From an uncultured Pelagibacteraceae bacterium (GTDB lineage Bacteria; Pseudomonadota; Alphaproteobacteria; Pelagibacterales; Pelagibacteraceae), in assembly GCA_902627565.1 (NCBI GenBank), contig CACOJM010000002.1, positions 80,513-144,512 on the forward strand: a DNA stretch of 64,000 nt. Direction: 5' to 3'. The notes under the pieces were generated by a model. The model was not told where the DNA came from and did not search any database. It saw only the letters and a program-made list of their open reading frames with translations. Shown piece after piece: positions 1-8,218 of this stretch. A program made the translations under genes and the position numbers. How positions within the stretch are numbered: the stretch's first letter is position 1; each line of letters opens with the position of its first letter.

Positions 1-65
1 AGAGTAAAAAATAAAAAAAAAGAAATTATTATGAAAAATATAAGATATTTAATTTCTTTAATCAT
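1..65 (-). CDS. N-terminus of a membrane-anchored protein (partial)
   Basis: An ATG at 65-63 overlaps the argS stop by one base (TAATG) and the frame stays open to the window edge, giving 21 codons. The visible peptide begins MIKEIKYLIFF and continues as an almost purely hydrophobic segment, so it looks like a short cytoplasmic tip followed by a membrane anchor. In many Alphaproteobacteria the gene after argS encodes a SPOR-domain cell-division protein with this topology, but the SPOR domain would lie outside the window, so that identity is only inference. The one-base overlap indicates translational coupling with argS. Confidence 0.5.
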   Translation of the reverse strand, partial: MIKEIKYLIFFIIISFFLFFT

Positions 66-1798
66 TACATTTTTTTTGGAGTCGAGACACCAACAATATT
101 CATACCTGATTTAATTACATTTGATATTGTTTTCAAAAAAACTAATTTGTCATTAGAAATTTCTTTATGTTCGTTAATAAATCTTTTATCTAAATTATCT
201 TTTCCAAGATTCCAGTAAGAATGAAAAAGTGATGCTAATTCATAAAGATAGACAGGTATTCTATGTGGTTCAAATTTTTGGCTGGATGATTCTATGCATT
301 TTGGCCATTCGGATAATTTTTTTAAAATATTTATTTCATCTTGTGAATACTCAAAATTAAAATTATTAATATCTATTTCTGAATCTATATCTTTATCCAA
401 ATGTCTAAAAACTGAGGATATTCTTGCGTAAGCATACTGAACATAATAAAGAGGGTTATCTTTTGATTTTTCTATAACATTATCAAAATCAAAATCTAAC
501 TCGACATCACTACTTCTATTAAGCATTATAAATCTTGTTGCATCCTTACCTACTTCATCAATTAAATCGTCAACTGTAATGTAATCTCCTTTTCTTTTCG
601 ACATTTTAAATGGTTTGTTATTCTTAATTAATTTTACCAATTGACTTACTTTACAAACAATTTTCTCTTTTGAATTTGATAATGCCTCAACTGATGATGA
701 TATTCTTTTAATATATCCAGCATGATCGGCACCTAAAATATTTATTAAAAAATCAAATTTTCTATCCAATTTGTTTTTATGATATGCAATATCACTAGCA
801 AAATAAGTCCAAGAGCCATCAGATTTTTGCAATGCTCTGTCTTTATCATCACCAAAATCTGTTGATTTAAAAAGCAACTGTTCTCTTTCTACCCATTCAT
901 CATTTTCTTCATTAGCTGGTGCTTTTATCTTTCCTTTATAAACAAAACTATTTTTTTTAAGAAATTCTATAACCTTTTCAACTTCTTTATTTTCTACCAA
1001 TTTTTTTTCACTTATAAAATTATCGTGAATAATACCTAGACTATTAAGATTATCTTTAATTAGTTTTAATGCTTCCTTAACTGAAAGGTCGCTAAGTGAT
1101 TCAGAAATATTTTCAAAATTTTTAAAATCTGTTTCAGTCTTTAATTTTATTATATTTTTAGCGAATTCAATTACATAATCTCCTGGATACAGATCTTTAT
1201 TTTCAATTGGGAAAGGTTCATTAAATTTAATTTCACGTATTCTAAAATAAACAGATTTGGTAAAATTTATTATTTGATTACCGTAATCATTTACGTAATA
1301 TTCTTTTGTTACTTTATGATTATTAAACTTTAAAACATTTGCAATTACATCTCCCAGAATAGCGCCTCTGCAATGGCCAACGTGTAAAGGTCCAGTCGGA
1401 TTTGCTGAAACAAATTCAATTAAATAGTTTCTCTTTTTTTCTTTTTCATTAATACCAAAAGTTTTAGAGTTTTTAAGGATCGTTTCTGTAAAATTTGTCC
1501 AGAATATAGGATTAAATTTGATATTTATAAAACCTGGTTTAACTGTTGTTATTTTATCAATTAATTTATCATTTTCCTTAATAGATTTGCTTATTTCAGC
1601 AGCTATATCTAATGGAGATCTTTTATTGATTTTAGATAAAAACATTGCTGCATTAGATGAAATATCACAATTAAATTTTGATGGAGGAATTTCTGTATTT
1701 ATTCCATCTAAGTCATCTGGTAAAATAATTTTTCCCTCTTTAGATAAATCCAAGAGTATTTTTTTAATTTTCCCTAAATATTCATCAAATATATTCAT
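65..1798 (-). CDS. argS: Arginine--tRNA ligase
   Basis: Class I aminoacyl-tRNA synthetase that charges tRNA-Arg in the cytosol. The 577-residue protein has the family layout: an N-terminal additional domain, the HIGH-type motif (PTGPLHVGHCRG, His139 to His142), a Rossmann catalytic core, a KMSK motif (KMSKRKGDYI, near residue 400) and an alpha-helical anticodon-binding DALR-type C-terminus. Length is normal. The ATG at 1798 overlaps the dgt stop in an ATGA arrangement, so it is translated after dgt. The dgt-argS pair is a common alphaproteobacterial gene order. Confidence 0.97.
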   Translation of the reverse strand: MNIFDEYLGKIKKILLDLSKEGKIILPDDLDGINTEIPPSKFNCDISSNAAMFLSKINKRSPLDIAAEISKSIKENDKLIDKITTVKPGFINIKFNPIFWTNFTETILKNSKTFGINEKEKKRNYLIEFVSANPTGPLHVGHCRGAILGDVIANVLKFNNHKVTKEYYVNDYGNQIINFTKSVYFRIREIKFNEPFPIENKDLYPGDYVIEFAKNIIKLKTETDFKNFENISESLSDLSVKEALKLIKDNLNSLGIIHDNFISEKKLVENKEVEKVIEFLKKNSFVYKGKIKAPANEENDEWVEREQLLFKSTDFGDDKDRALQKSDGSWTYFASDIAYHKNKLDRKFDFLINILGADHAGYIKRISSSVEALSNSKEKIVCKVSQLVKLIKNNKPFKMSKRKGDYITVDDLIDEVGKDATRFIMLNRSSDVELDFDFDNVIEKSKDNPLYYVQYAYARISSVFRHLDKDIDSEIDINNFNFEYSQDEINILKKLSEWPKCIESSSQKFEPHRIPVYLYELASLFHSYWNLGKDNLDKRFINEHKEISNDKLVFLKTISNVIKSGMNIVGVSTPKKM

Positions 1799-2913
1799 TT
1801 AATATTATTATATAAATTGATTGCATAACGATCTGTCATTCCAGAAATAAAGTCGGAAATTGCTCTAAACTTATCTGAAGAAAGTTCATTTTTTGAAATA
1901 AATTTCCGTGGATTTTCTTTTATTTTATAAAATAACTTACTTAAAATTAATTTTCCTTTATTATTTTTTGCTAACACACTTTTATTATTATACATTTTTG
2001 TCTTCAAAAAAAATCTTATTTCACTTTCTGAGATTTTCATTTTTTCAGAAAAATCAACCATTAATGAGTTAGTTTTAGTAATATTCTTTAAATTTTTAAT
2101 CTTGTTTTTCTTTAAATTTTTTTTTGTATTAATCAACAAATCTTTAATCATCTTATCTATTGAATCTCTTATTATTTGATATGTTGCTATCTTATAATTG
2201 TGTTTATTAATCTTATTCTTGTATTTATTATAAATGCCTTTAAAAAAATCAATCTCGACTAATTCTTCAATTCTAAATAAGTTAGCTTTAATTCCATCTT
2301 GTATATCATGATTATTATATGCAATATCATCTGATATAGCAGATATTTGAGCTTCCAATGATGGGAATATTTTAAAATTAATCATTTTTTTAAATTTATT
2401 AATACCAATTAATTCATTAACTAAATCCAAGTCTTCCACCGGTCCATTGTGTTTTAACAGCCCTTCTAAAGTTTCTATTGAAAGATTAAGGCCTTTAAAT
2501 TTTAAATATTTGTTTTCTAAAAACATAACTATTCTTAAAGTTTGTAGGTTATGATCGAATCCTCCATAATTTTGCATACATTCATTCAATGCATCTTCTC
2601 CAGCATGGCCAAAAGGTGTATGACCTAAATCATGTGCAAGACTCAAAGTCTCAGCTAAATCCTCATTTAAATTTAAGTATCTTGCTATCGATCTTGCAAT
2701 TTGAGCTACCTCCATTGAATGGGTAATTCTTGTCCTGTAATGATCCCCCTCTGTATTAACAAATACTTGAGTCTTATGTTTTAACCTTCTAAATGAAGCG
2801 CTATGAACAATACGATCCCTATCTCTTTGAAATGGTGTTCTATATTTTGACAAAGATTCTTTAAAGATCCTTCCTTTGCTTTTAAATAACCCTAGCTTTG
2901 AGTATTTTTTCAT
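1795..2913 (-). CDS. dgt: dGTPase-like HD-domain triphosphohydrolase
   Basis: Deoxyguanosinetriphosphate triphosphohydrolase-like protein that would cleave dNTPs to nucleoside and triphosphate. The N-terminal third carries the metal-binding HD signature: an Arg/His segment (HSASFRRLKHKTQVF), THSMEVAQIAR, then AHDLGHTPFGHAGE with the HD pair. A later conserved segment contains DDIAYNNHDIQDG. At 372 residues it fits the type-2 family rather than the longer E. coli Dgt. The start is the ATG at 2913, divergent from the Fe-S carrier gene across 50 bases. It is coupled to argS by a four-base overlap. Substrate specificity in this family varies and cannot be read from sequence. Confidence 0.93.
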   Translation of the reverse strand: MKKYSKLGLFKSKGRIFKESLSKYRTPFQRDRDRIVHSASFRRLKHKTQVFVNTEGDHYRTRITHSMEVAQIARSIARYLNLNEDLAETLSLAHDLGHTPFGHAGEDALNECMQNYGGFDHNLQTLRIVMFLENKYLKFKGLNLSIETLEGLLKHNGPVEDLDLVNELIGINKFKKMINFKIFPSLEAQISAISDDIAYNNHDIQDGIKANLFRIEELVEIDFFKGIYNKYKNKINKHNYKIATYQIIRDSIDKMIKDLLINTKKNLKKNKIKNLKNITKTNSLMVDFSEKMKISESEIRFFLKTKMYNNKSVLAKNNKGKLILSKLFYKIKENPRKFISKNELSSDKFRAISDFISGMTDRYAINLYNNIK

Positions 2914-2933
2914 CCTTTAAAATTAAAAATTAA

Positions 2934-2951
2934 GTATTATATTAGTAATAC
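2934..2951. promoter_or_regulatory. Inverted repeat between dgt and the Fe-S carrier gene
   Basis: GTATTA, six bases, TAATAC forms an inverted repeat in the middle of the 50-base divergent spacer. The spacing suits a regulator-binding site, but in DNA this AT-rich it could be chance. No known operator consensus is recognised. Confidence 0.2.
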
Positions 2952-2963
2952 CAGTGATCAATT

Positions 2964-3281
2964 ATGATTAAAGAAATTAAATTTACTGATAAAGCACTAA
3001 AACAGATCAATAATCTTTTATCTAAAAAAGATAAAGGGTCTTTTTTTAGAATCGCTATAAAAGGTGGCGGTTGTTCAGGGTTTCAATATGAATTTACTTT
3101 CGATAAAGAGAAAGCAGCAGACGATTTAAATTATGAAAATATAATAATTGATAAAACTTCTGCAGATCTTCTAAAAGGATCAGAAATTGATTATGTTTCA
3201 GAATTAATAGGAGAACAATTTAAAATAACAAACCCACAAACAAAATCTTCTTGCGGTTGTGGAGTATCTTTCTCACTTTAA
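2964..3281 (+). CDS. erpA: A-type iron-sulfur cluster carrier (HesB/IscA/ErpA family)
   Basis: Small protein of 105 residues that delivers Fe-S clusters to apo-enzymes. The three conserved cysteines are visible: one in GGGCSGFQYEF near residue 37 and the C-terminal CGC pair in SSCGCGVSFSL. The start is the ATG at 2964, in its own short promoter region opposite dgt. It is followed by xthA with a one-base overlap. The family cannot be split reliably into IscA, SufA or ErpA from motifs alone; the symbol reflects the usual alphaproteobacterial neighbourhood next to dgt/argS and xthA. Clients in this window may include LipA and IlvD. Confidence 0.88.
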   Translation: MIKEIKFTDKALKQINNLLSKKDKGSFFRIAIKGGGCSGFQYEFTFDKEKAADDLNYENIIIDKTSADLLKGSEIDYVSELIGEQFKITNPQTKSSCGCGVSFSL

Positions 3282-4057
3282 TGATTATTTCCTCGTGGAA
3301 TGTAAATTCTGTTCGAGCACGTATTGAGAATATAAAAAGTTACCTCTTAAAATATAAACCAGATATTGTCATGATGCAGGAAATTAAGACTGAGGATGTT
3401 AACTTTCCTTATGATGATTTTTCATCAATGAATTATGAAAGTCATGTCTTTGGCCAAAAAAGCTACAATGGTGTAGCTATTATTTCTAAAGGAAAATTAA
3501 AAAATATTAGAACAGATTTAATTAAAGATAAATTAAAACAATCTAGAATAATTTCAGCTGAGCTTGAATATAAGAAAAAAAATATTCAATTAATAAATAT
3601 TTATACACCTAATGGTAATCCGGTAGATACCGAAAAATATGATTATAAAAAGAAATGGCTTGATGATTTACTTAAACAATTAAAGTTATTAAGTAAAAAA
3701 AATCCAAACATTATTCTTGCAGGTGACTTTAATATTATTCCAGCGGCAGAAGATGTTTATAATTCAAAAAGTTTCGAGGATGATGCTTTATTTAGATTAG
3801 AAATAAGAAAAAAGTTAAGAGAGATGATCAATTTAGGTTTTAATGATGTTTATAGACATTTTAATGAAACCAAGGAAGGTTATACTTTTTGGGATTACAT
3901 GAGAGGTGCTTGGCAAAAAAATAATGGTATGAGAATTGATCACTTCTTAGTTTCAAATTCTTTAATTGATCAAGTTAAAAGTATAAATATTAATAAAGAT
4001 CCAAGAGGTCGTGAAAAGCCTTCAGACCACACCCCTATTGAAATCACTTTAACTTAA
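3281..4057 (+). CDS. xthA: Exodeoxyribonuclease III / AP endonuclease
   Basis: Endonuclease/exonuclease/phosphatase-fold enzyme of base-excision repair that cuts 5' to abasic sites and trims 3' ends. Family motifs in order: SWNVNSVRAR at the N-terminus, MMQEIKTED with the metal-binding Glu, NIYTPNGNP, LAGDFNIIP, then MRIDHFLVS and SDHTPIEI near the C-terminus with the catalytic Asp-His pair. I place the start at the ATG at 3281, which overlaps the preceding stop by one base (TAATG); a longer frame from 3251 would overlap the carrier gene without family support. From the chosen start it is 258 residues, normal for the family. Its 3' end overlaps the convergent oxidoreductase gene by nine bases. 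Confidence 0.95.
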   Translation: MIISSWNVNSVRARIENIKSYLLKYKPDIVMMQEIKTEDVNFPYDDFSSMNYESHVFGQKSYNGVAIISKGKLKNIRTDLIKDKLKQSRIISAELEYKKKNIQLINIYTPNGNPVDTEKYDYKKKWLDDLLKQLKLLSKKNPNIILAGDFNIIPAAEDVYNSKSFEDDALFRLEIRKKLREMINLGFNDVYRHFNETKEGYTFWDYMRGAWQKNNGMRIDHFLVSNSLIDQVKSININKDPRGREKPSDHTPIEITLT

Positions 4058-5047
4058 AGACTTTATTTTATTTACAAGTTCTTCATTAATGTTTCGAGGA
4101 CCTTTATCTAATCTATTCTTGTGTCTTCTCTCCCCTGGAAGTCTAACACCGTCAAAAGATTTCATTTTATCAAAAAATTCATCAGCATGTTTTTGCCAAT
4201 TAGTTTCTGAAGTTTTATCTGGTGAAATTGCAATAATAAATTCTCCTCCACTGGGCGGGCCACCATCATTATTATCTTTTGTAGCTGTTTCAAAACTAAA
4301 ATTATCACCAACTAAAGCACCTGCCATTAATTCTACCATCATCGCTATTGCTGAACCTTTGTAGCCTCCAAAAGGAAGTAGAACACCGCCATCAGCTATT
4401 GCACCTGGATCTGTGGTCTCTTTTCCTTCTTTTGTTAAACCAGTTCCTAGTGGAACTTTATGCCCTTCTCTTTTAGCAACTTGAACTTCTCCCATTGCCA
4501 TTGATGCTGTTGCCATATCGTAAACAACTGGGGTTTTTCCAGGTCGAGGCCAAGCAAATGAAATTGGATTTGTACCAAACAATGGTTTGATTGCACCAGC
4601 AGGAGCTACTGCAGGCTTATATGATGTACATGCAAAAGCAACTAATCCTTCTTCTGCTAATTTTTCTGTTTCAGGCCACATCGCTGCCATATGATGTGAA
4701 TTATTTATTGCAAGAACTGCTACACCATTTTCTTTTGCAGCTTTGGCTAATTCAGGCAAACCTTTATTTAAAACAACAGGTGCTAAACAATTATTACCTT
4801 GAACTTTGATTACAGATGAAGAAATCTTTTTAACTTCTGGTTTTCCTTTACCATTAATTTTTCCGCTTTTTAAACCACTTACATATGCTGGTAATCTAAA
4901 TAAACCATGAGATAAAGAACCATCACGCTCTGCATTTCTAATTAAATCTGATAAAATAGATGCTGTTTCATCATCACATCCATTAGCTAATAAAGTTTTT
5001 TTAGCTAAATCAAAAATCTCATCTAATGTAAGGGAAACTGTACTCAT
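4049..5047 (-). CDS. Malate/L-lactate dehydrogenase-type NAD(P)-dependent oxidoreductase (Ldh_2 family)
   Basis: Oxidoreductase of 332 residues in the Ldh_2 family, which includes malate/L-sulfolactate dehydrogenases, ureidoglycolate dehydrogenase, YiaK and delta-1-piperideine-2-carboxylate reductase. Supporting segments are SHGLFRLPAYVSGLKSGKING near the N-terminus, AINNSHHMAAMWPETEKLAEEG with the catalytic-region His pair, and FGTNPISFAWPRPG before the cofactor-binding part. The C-terminus has PFGGYKGSAIAMMVELMAGAL. Substrate cannot be assigned within the family. It stands alone on the minus strand between convergent xthA and the zinc genes. Confidence 0.87.
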   Translation of the reverse strand: MSTVSLTLDEIFDLAKKTLLANGCDDETASILSDLIRNAERDGSLSHGLFRLPAYVSGLKSGKINGKGKPEVKKISSSVIKVQGNNCLAPVVLNKGLPELAKAAKENGVAVLAINNSHHMAAMWPETEKLAEEGLVAFACTSYKPAVAPAGAIKPLFGTNPISFAWPRPGKTPVVYDMATASMAMGEVQVAKREGHKVPLGTGLTKEGKETTDPGAIADGGVLLPFGGYKGSAIAMMVELMAGALVGDNFSFETATKDNNDGGPPSGGEFIIAISPDKTSETNWQKHADEFFDKMKSFDGVRLPGERRHKNRLDKGPRNINEELVNKIKSLS

Positions 5048-5089
5048 CCCATTATTAGATATTATTTATGACTAAAGATCAATTTTTAT

Positions 5090-6145
5090 TTAACAACCTT
5101 TGAAAGAATTAGACATGTTGCCAATTAAATCAAAATATAAATCTTTACCTGGATCAAGAGTAGCTCCCAATGGATCAATAACCCCTGTTGCAACATTGGT
5201 ATCTTTTGCTACAGCTTTAATAATATCAGGATTAAACTGTGGCTCTGAAAATATACAGCTTACTTTATCATGCTCAATTACTTCTCTAATCTCAGCTAAT
5301 TGCTCAGCACCTGGCATAACATCAGTATTTACTGTAAATGCACCAAGAATATTAATCCCAAATCTTTTTTCAAAGTATTGATATGCATCATGAAAAACTA
5401 TTGATTTAAAATCTTTGTTTAATTCAGATTTTACTTTCTTAGTAAGTTTATCTAAATCTTTATGTGCTTTTTTTAAATTTTCCTTATATTTAGACTCATT
5501 TTTTTGATCATTCTCGATCAAGTGTTCTGCCATTTCACTTAAGATCACTTTTGCATTCATAGGATCCAACCAAATGTGTGGGTCATACTCACCATGCGCG
5601 TGTCCTTCATGACCATGATCATCGTGACCATCTTTTTTATGATCATCGTCATGTCCGTGTTCATCATGATCATGATCTTTTTTCTTTTTATCATGGTCGT
5701 GATCATCATGATCATCTTCTTTCTTAGCATGATCATCGTGGTCATCCTCTTTATGGCCATGATCGTCATGACCTTCAAAAATATTTCTTTCTCTAAATTT
5801 AAGCTTAGTTAAGCCTTTAATTTCCATTAACTCAATTTTCTCAGCTTTTTTTGCAATAGATTTTAATGGTTTTTCCAAAAAACTTTCTATGTCCTCGCCA
5901 ACCCAAAATATGATATCAGCTTTTTGAATCATCTTTGCATGAGATGGTTTTAAAGCAAACCCATGAGGAGATGCATAGCCATCTACTATTAAATCAGGTT
6001 TAGCAACTCCGTCCATTAAATAACTTGCTAATGAATGAATTGGTTTAATTGAAGTAACTACTTTAATTTCAGCATTTAACGGTACAAAAATAGTTAAGAA
6101 TGATAATATTGATAAGATAAATGGTAATTTTTTAATGTTTTTCAT
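5090..6145 (-). CDS. znuA: Zinc ABC transporter, periplasmic zinc-binding protein with His/Asp-rich loop
   Basis: Cluster A-I solute-binding protein that captures zinc in the periplasm and delivers it to ZnuBC. I choose the ATG at 6145 (MKNIKKLPF), which gives a clean signal peptide; the longer frame from 6196 would run through the Zur-like operators. Metal-ligand segments include SIKPIHSLASYLM, YASPHGFALKPS, DPHIWLDPMNA, VFHDAYQYFEKRFGI and FSEPQFNPD. Between the second and third lies an unusually long acidic, His-rich loop of about 70 residues, rich in HDDH and HDHD units. Divergent from znuC across two palindromes. Confidence 0.96.
   Translation of the reverse strand: MKNIKKLPFILSILSFLTIFVPLNAEIKVVTSIKPIHSLASYLMDGVAKPDLIVDGYASPHGFALKPSHAKMIQKADIIFWVGEDIESFLEKPLKSIAKKAEKIELMEIKGLTKLKFRERNIFEGHDDHGHKEDDHDDHAKKEDDHDDHDHDKKKKDHDHDEHGHDDDHKKDGHDDHGHEGHAHGEYDPHIWLDPMNAKVILSEMAEHLIENDQKNESKYKENLKKAHKDLDKLTKKVKSELNKDFKSIVFHDAYQYFEKRFGINILGAFTVNTDVMPGAEQLAEIREVIEHDKVSCIFSEPQFNPDIIKAVAKDTNVATGVIDPLGATLDPGKDLYFDLIGNMSNSFKGC
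5575..5785. repeat. Degenerate short tandem repeat encoding the ZnuA His/Asp loop
   Basis: The region is built from repeated gat/cat/atg units (for example gatcatcatg and variants) and encodes the His/Asp/Lys-rich loop of ZnuA. The repetition leaves several other frames open here, which explains spurious ORFs on both strands. Such low-complexity tracts are prone to length variation between strains. Confidence 0.7.
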
Positions 6146-6162
6146 ATATTGTATATTTAGAT

Positions 6163-6177
6163 TGTTATAATATAACA
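6163..6177. promoter_or_regulatory. Zur-like operator 1 in the znuA/znuC divergent promoter
   Basis: TGTTATAATATAACA is a perfect 7-1-7 palindrome. It resembles the GTTATA-n-TATAAC core I recall for Zur sites in Alphaproteobacteria. It lies 18 bases upstream of znuA and 39 bases upstream of znuC, where a bound repressor would block both promoters. zur itself is the third gene of the plus-strand operon, giving a plausible autoregulatory loop. Confidence 0.75.
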
Positions 6178-6180
6178 CTA

Positions 6181-6195
6181 TGTAATAATATAACA
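6181..6195. promoter_or_regulatory. Zur-like operator 2 in the znuA/znuC divergent promoter
   Basis: TGTAATAATATAACA is the same palindrome as the neighbouring site with one mismatch in the left arm. Its centre is 18 bases from that of site 1, close to two helical turns, so two dimers could sit on nearly the same face. It is 20 bases upstream of the znuC start. Confidence 0.68.
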
Positions 6196-6215
6196 TTTAT
6201 TAGTCAAGGAATAAA

Positions 6216-6962
6216 ATGAGCTCAAATCAAAATATACTTGTGAAGTTAAATGAAGCTGGTTTTAGTCTAAATAATAAATGGCTTGTTAAAGGAGTGTCAC
6301 TTCAAGTTGAAAAAGGTAAAATAGTTACTCTTATTGGTCCGAATGGATCAGGAAAAAGTACCACAGCTAAAATTGCTTTAGGTATTTACAAAAAGATTGA
6401 TGGTTCAGTTGAAAAATATACAAATAAAGTTGGATATGTTCCACAGAAAATTTCAATTGATTGGACACTACCACTGAGAGTAAATGATTTCATGATATTA
6501 ACTGAAAGTCTTAATAAAGAAACTATAGATGAAGCTCTCTCTTTGACTGGTGTTATTCACCTTAAAGATAAAAATTTAGGTGACTTATCTGGAGGAGAAT
6601 TCCAAAGAGTATTACTTGCAAGAGCTATTTCAAAAAAACCAGAATTATTGGTACTGGACGAACCAGTACAAGGGGTAGATTTTACCGGTGAGATTGCATT
6701 ATACGAATTAATTAAAAAAATTTCAGATGAATTAAATTGTGGAATTTTATTAATTTCTCACGACTTACATACTGTAATGAGTGCTACAGATCATGTTGTT
6801 TGTTTAAACGGTCATGTCTGTTGCTCAGGTTCTCCAATGGATGTTGCAAAGAATAATGAATATAAAGCTTTATTTGGTGAACAAGCATCTCAAATATTAT
6901 CAAGATATGAGCACAGACACGATCATATCCATACAAGCGAAGGTGAAATAAAGAAAAACTAA
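6216..6962 (+). CDS. znuC: Zinc ABC transporter, ATPase subunit
   Basis: Cytoplasmic ATPase that powers zinc import with ZnuB and ZnuA. All ABC motifs are present: Walker A GPNGSGKSTTAK, Q-loop region VGYVPQKISIDW, signature LSGGEFQRVLLARA, Walker B LLVLDEPVQGVD and switch His in LISHDLHTV. The C-terminus has a short His-rich end (HRHDHIH) of the kind seen in several ZnuC proteins. The 248-residue length is normal. The ATG at 6216 follows an AAGGA ribosome-binding site. It abuts znuB with no gap. Confidence 0.96.
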   Translation: MSSNQNILVKLNEAGFSLNNKWLVKGVSLQVEKGKIVTLIGPNGSGKSTTAKIALGIYKKIDGSVEKYTNKVGYVPQKISIDWTLPLRVNDFMILTESLNKETIDEALSLTGVIHLKDKNLGDLSGGEFQRVLLARAISKKPELLVLDEPVQGVDFTGEIALYELIKKISDELNCGILLISHDLHTVMSATDHVVCLNGHVCCSGSPMDVAKNNEYKALFGEQASQILSRYEHRHDHIHTSEGEIKKN

Positions 6963-7766
6963 ATGTTAGATGACTTTTTTATAAGAGCTTTAATAGCAGG
7001 TATTGGGGTTGCAATTGTAACGGGACCTCTTGGATGTTTTGTTATATGGAGAAGACTTTCATATTTTGGTGATACCCTATCTCACTCTGCATTACTTGGA
7101 GTGACATTAGCTTATTCAATGGAATTCAATATAGCATTTTCAGTATTTATAATTTCATCTTTAATAGCCTTAACTTTAATACAACTTCAAAAAAGAACTA
7201 ATCTACCTGGTGATGCTTTACTCGGCCTTTTGGCTCACTCATCATTAGCAGTAGGACTTGTTGTTATAGGTTTTTTATCATTTATTAGATTTGATATTAT
7301 GGGATTACTATTTGGAGATATATTAGCTGTTACTGTTGATGATCTTTTAATTATATGGATCGGAGGAGCATTAATCCTATTAATTTTAAAATTAATTTGG
7401 AAACCTTTATTTGCATCGACAGTTAATTATGAATTAGCTGAAGCAGAAGGATTAAATCCTGATAGAGCTAAAGCTATATTTACAATCTTAATGGCAGCAA
7501 TCATTGCAATATCAATTAAGATGGTTGGCTTATTACTAATTACAGGAATGTTAATCATACCTGCTGCAATGGCTAGAAATATTTCATCAAGTCCTCAGAA
7601 GATGGTCATGTATTCAATTGTAGGTGGTTTGTTATCTGTGATCCTGGGATTATTTTCTTCATTGGAGTTTAATACTGCTTCTGGACCATCAATTATTGCA
7701 GCTTCTTTATTCTTATTTATCTTGTCATTATTAAATATAAAGCAATCGATTAAATTGAAAAATTAA
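6963..7766 (+). CDS. znuB: Zinc ABC transporter, permease subunit
   Basis: Inner-membrane permease of the ABC-3 family, 267 residues with about seven to nine hydrophobic helices, starting directly after the znuC stop. Family features include the N-terminal GPLGCFVIWRRLSYFGDTLSHSALLG region and the later EGLNPDRAKAIF coupling segment, followed by the MVGLLLITGMLIIPAAMAR helix. It forms the channel for zinc with ZnuC. The three-gene znuC-znuB-zur order is typical of Alphaproteobacteria. Confidence 0.95.
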   Translation: MLDDFFIRALIAGIGVAIVTGPLGCFVIWRRLSYFGDTLSHSALLGVTLAYSMEFNIAFSVFIISSLIALTLIQLQKRTNLPGDALLGLLAHSSLAVGLVVIGFLSFIRFDIMGLLFGDILAVTVDDLLIIWIGGALILLILKLIWKPLFASTVNYELAEAEGLNPDRAKAIFTILMAAIIAISIKMVGLLLITGMLIIPAAMARNISSSPQKMVMYSIVGGLLSVILGLFSSLEFNTASGPSIIAASLFLFILSLLNIKQSIKLKN

Positions 7767-7781
7767 TAAGGAATCAGTAGA

Positions 7782-8174
7782 ATGAATAAAATGCAAACTC
7801 TTTCAAAAAATCAGCAAATCATTTTTGATTTAATTCATAAATCACCTGAACCAATGAAAGCTTATGCAATTCTTTTTAATGTTCAAAAAAAAGGGATTAA
7901 AGCTCCATTACAAGTTTATCGAGCATTAGATAAGCTGGTTGAAATAGGAAAAATCCACAAAATTGAAAGTAGAAACGCTTTTATAGCATGTCAAAATTCA
8001 AGTTGTCAGGTATCAAAAGCTACTGCATTTTCAATCTGTGAGATCTGTGAAAAAGTAACAGAAATTAGCAGTGCAAGTCTTTCTAAATACTTAACTAATT
8101 TCAAAGACAAAGATGGTATGAAATATAGTAAATACAATCTTGAGTTTTTTGGATTATGTAAAAAGTGTAGATAA
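7782..8174 (+). CDS. zur: Zinc uptake regulator (Fur family)
   Basis: Fur-family repressor of 130 residues. The N-terminal half is a winged helix with KAYAILFNVQ and QVYRALDKLVEIGKIHKIES matching the DNA-recognition region. The C-terminal half carries two CxxC pairs (CEIC and CKKC) that would form the structural zinc site, plus further Cys/His-type ligands. Position downstream of znuCB argues for Zur rather than Fur or Mur. It starts 15 bases after znuB with an AAGGA-type site, so it is in the operon controlled by the palindromes upstream of znuC. A second Met three codons in is an alternative start. Confidence 0.93.
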   Translation: MNKMQTLSKNQQIIFDLIHKSPEPMKAYAILFNVQKKGIKAPLQVYRALDKLVEIGKIHKIESRNAFIACQNSSCQVSKATAFSICEICEKVTEISSASLSKYLTNFKDKDGMKYSKYNLEFFGLCKKCR

Positions 8175-8218
8175 GTTATTATCTAAAATCAAAATAAAAC
8201 AAACTGAAAGGAAAACGT

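Noticed and set aside
3251..3281. Extended N-terminus for xthA
   Set aside because: The extra ten residues come from reading the Fe-S carrier gene in another frame; the family N-terminus begins at the ATG at 3281.
5557..5812. Open frames on both strands across the ZnuA His/Asp loop
   Set aside because: They arise from the gat/cat/atg repeats, have low-complexity Met/Ile/Val-rich translations and no ribosome-binding site; ZnuA is the real product.
6146..6196. Longer ZnuA start at 6196
   Set aside because: It would place Tyr/Asn-rich residues before the signal peptide and run through both regulator palindromes; the ATG at 6145 gives a standard signal peptide.
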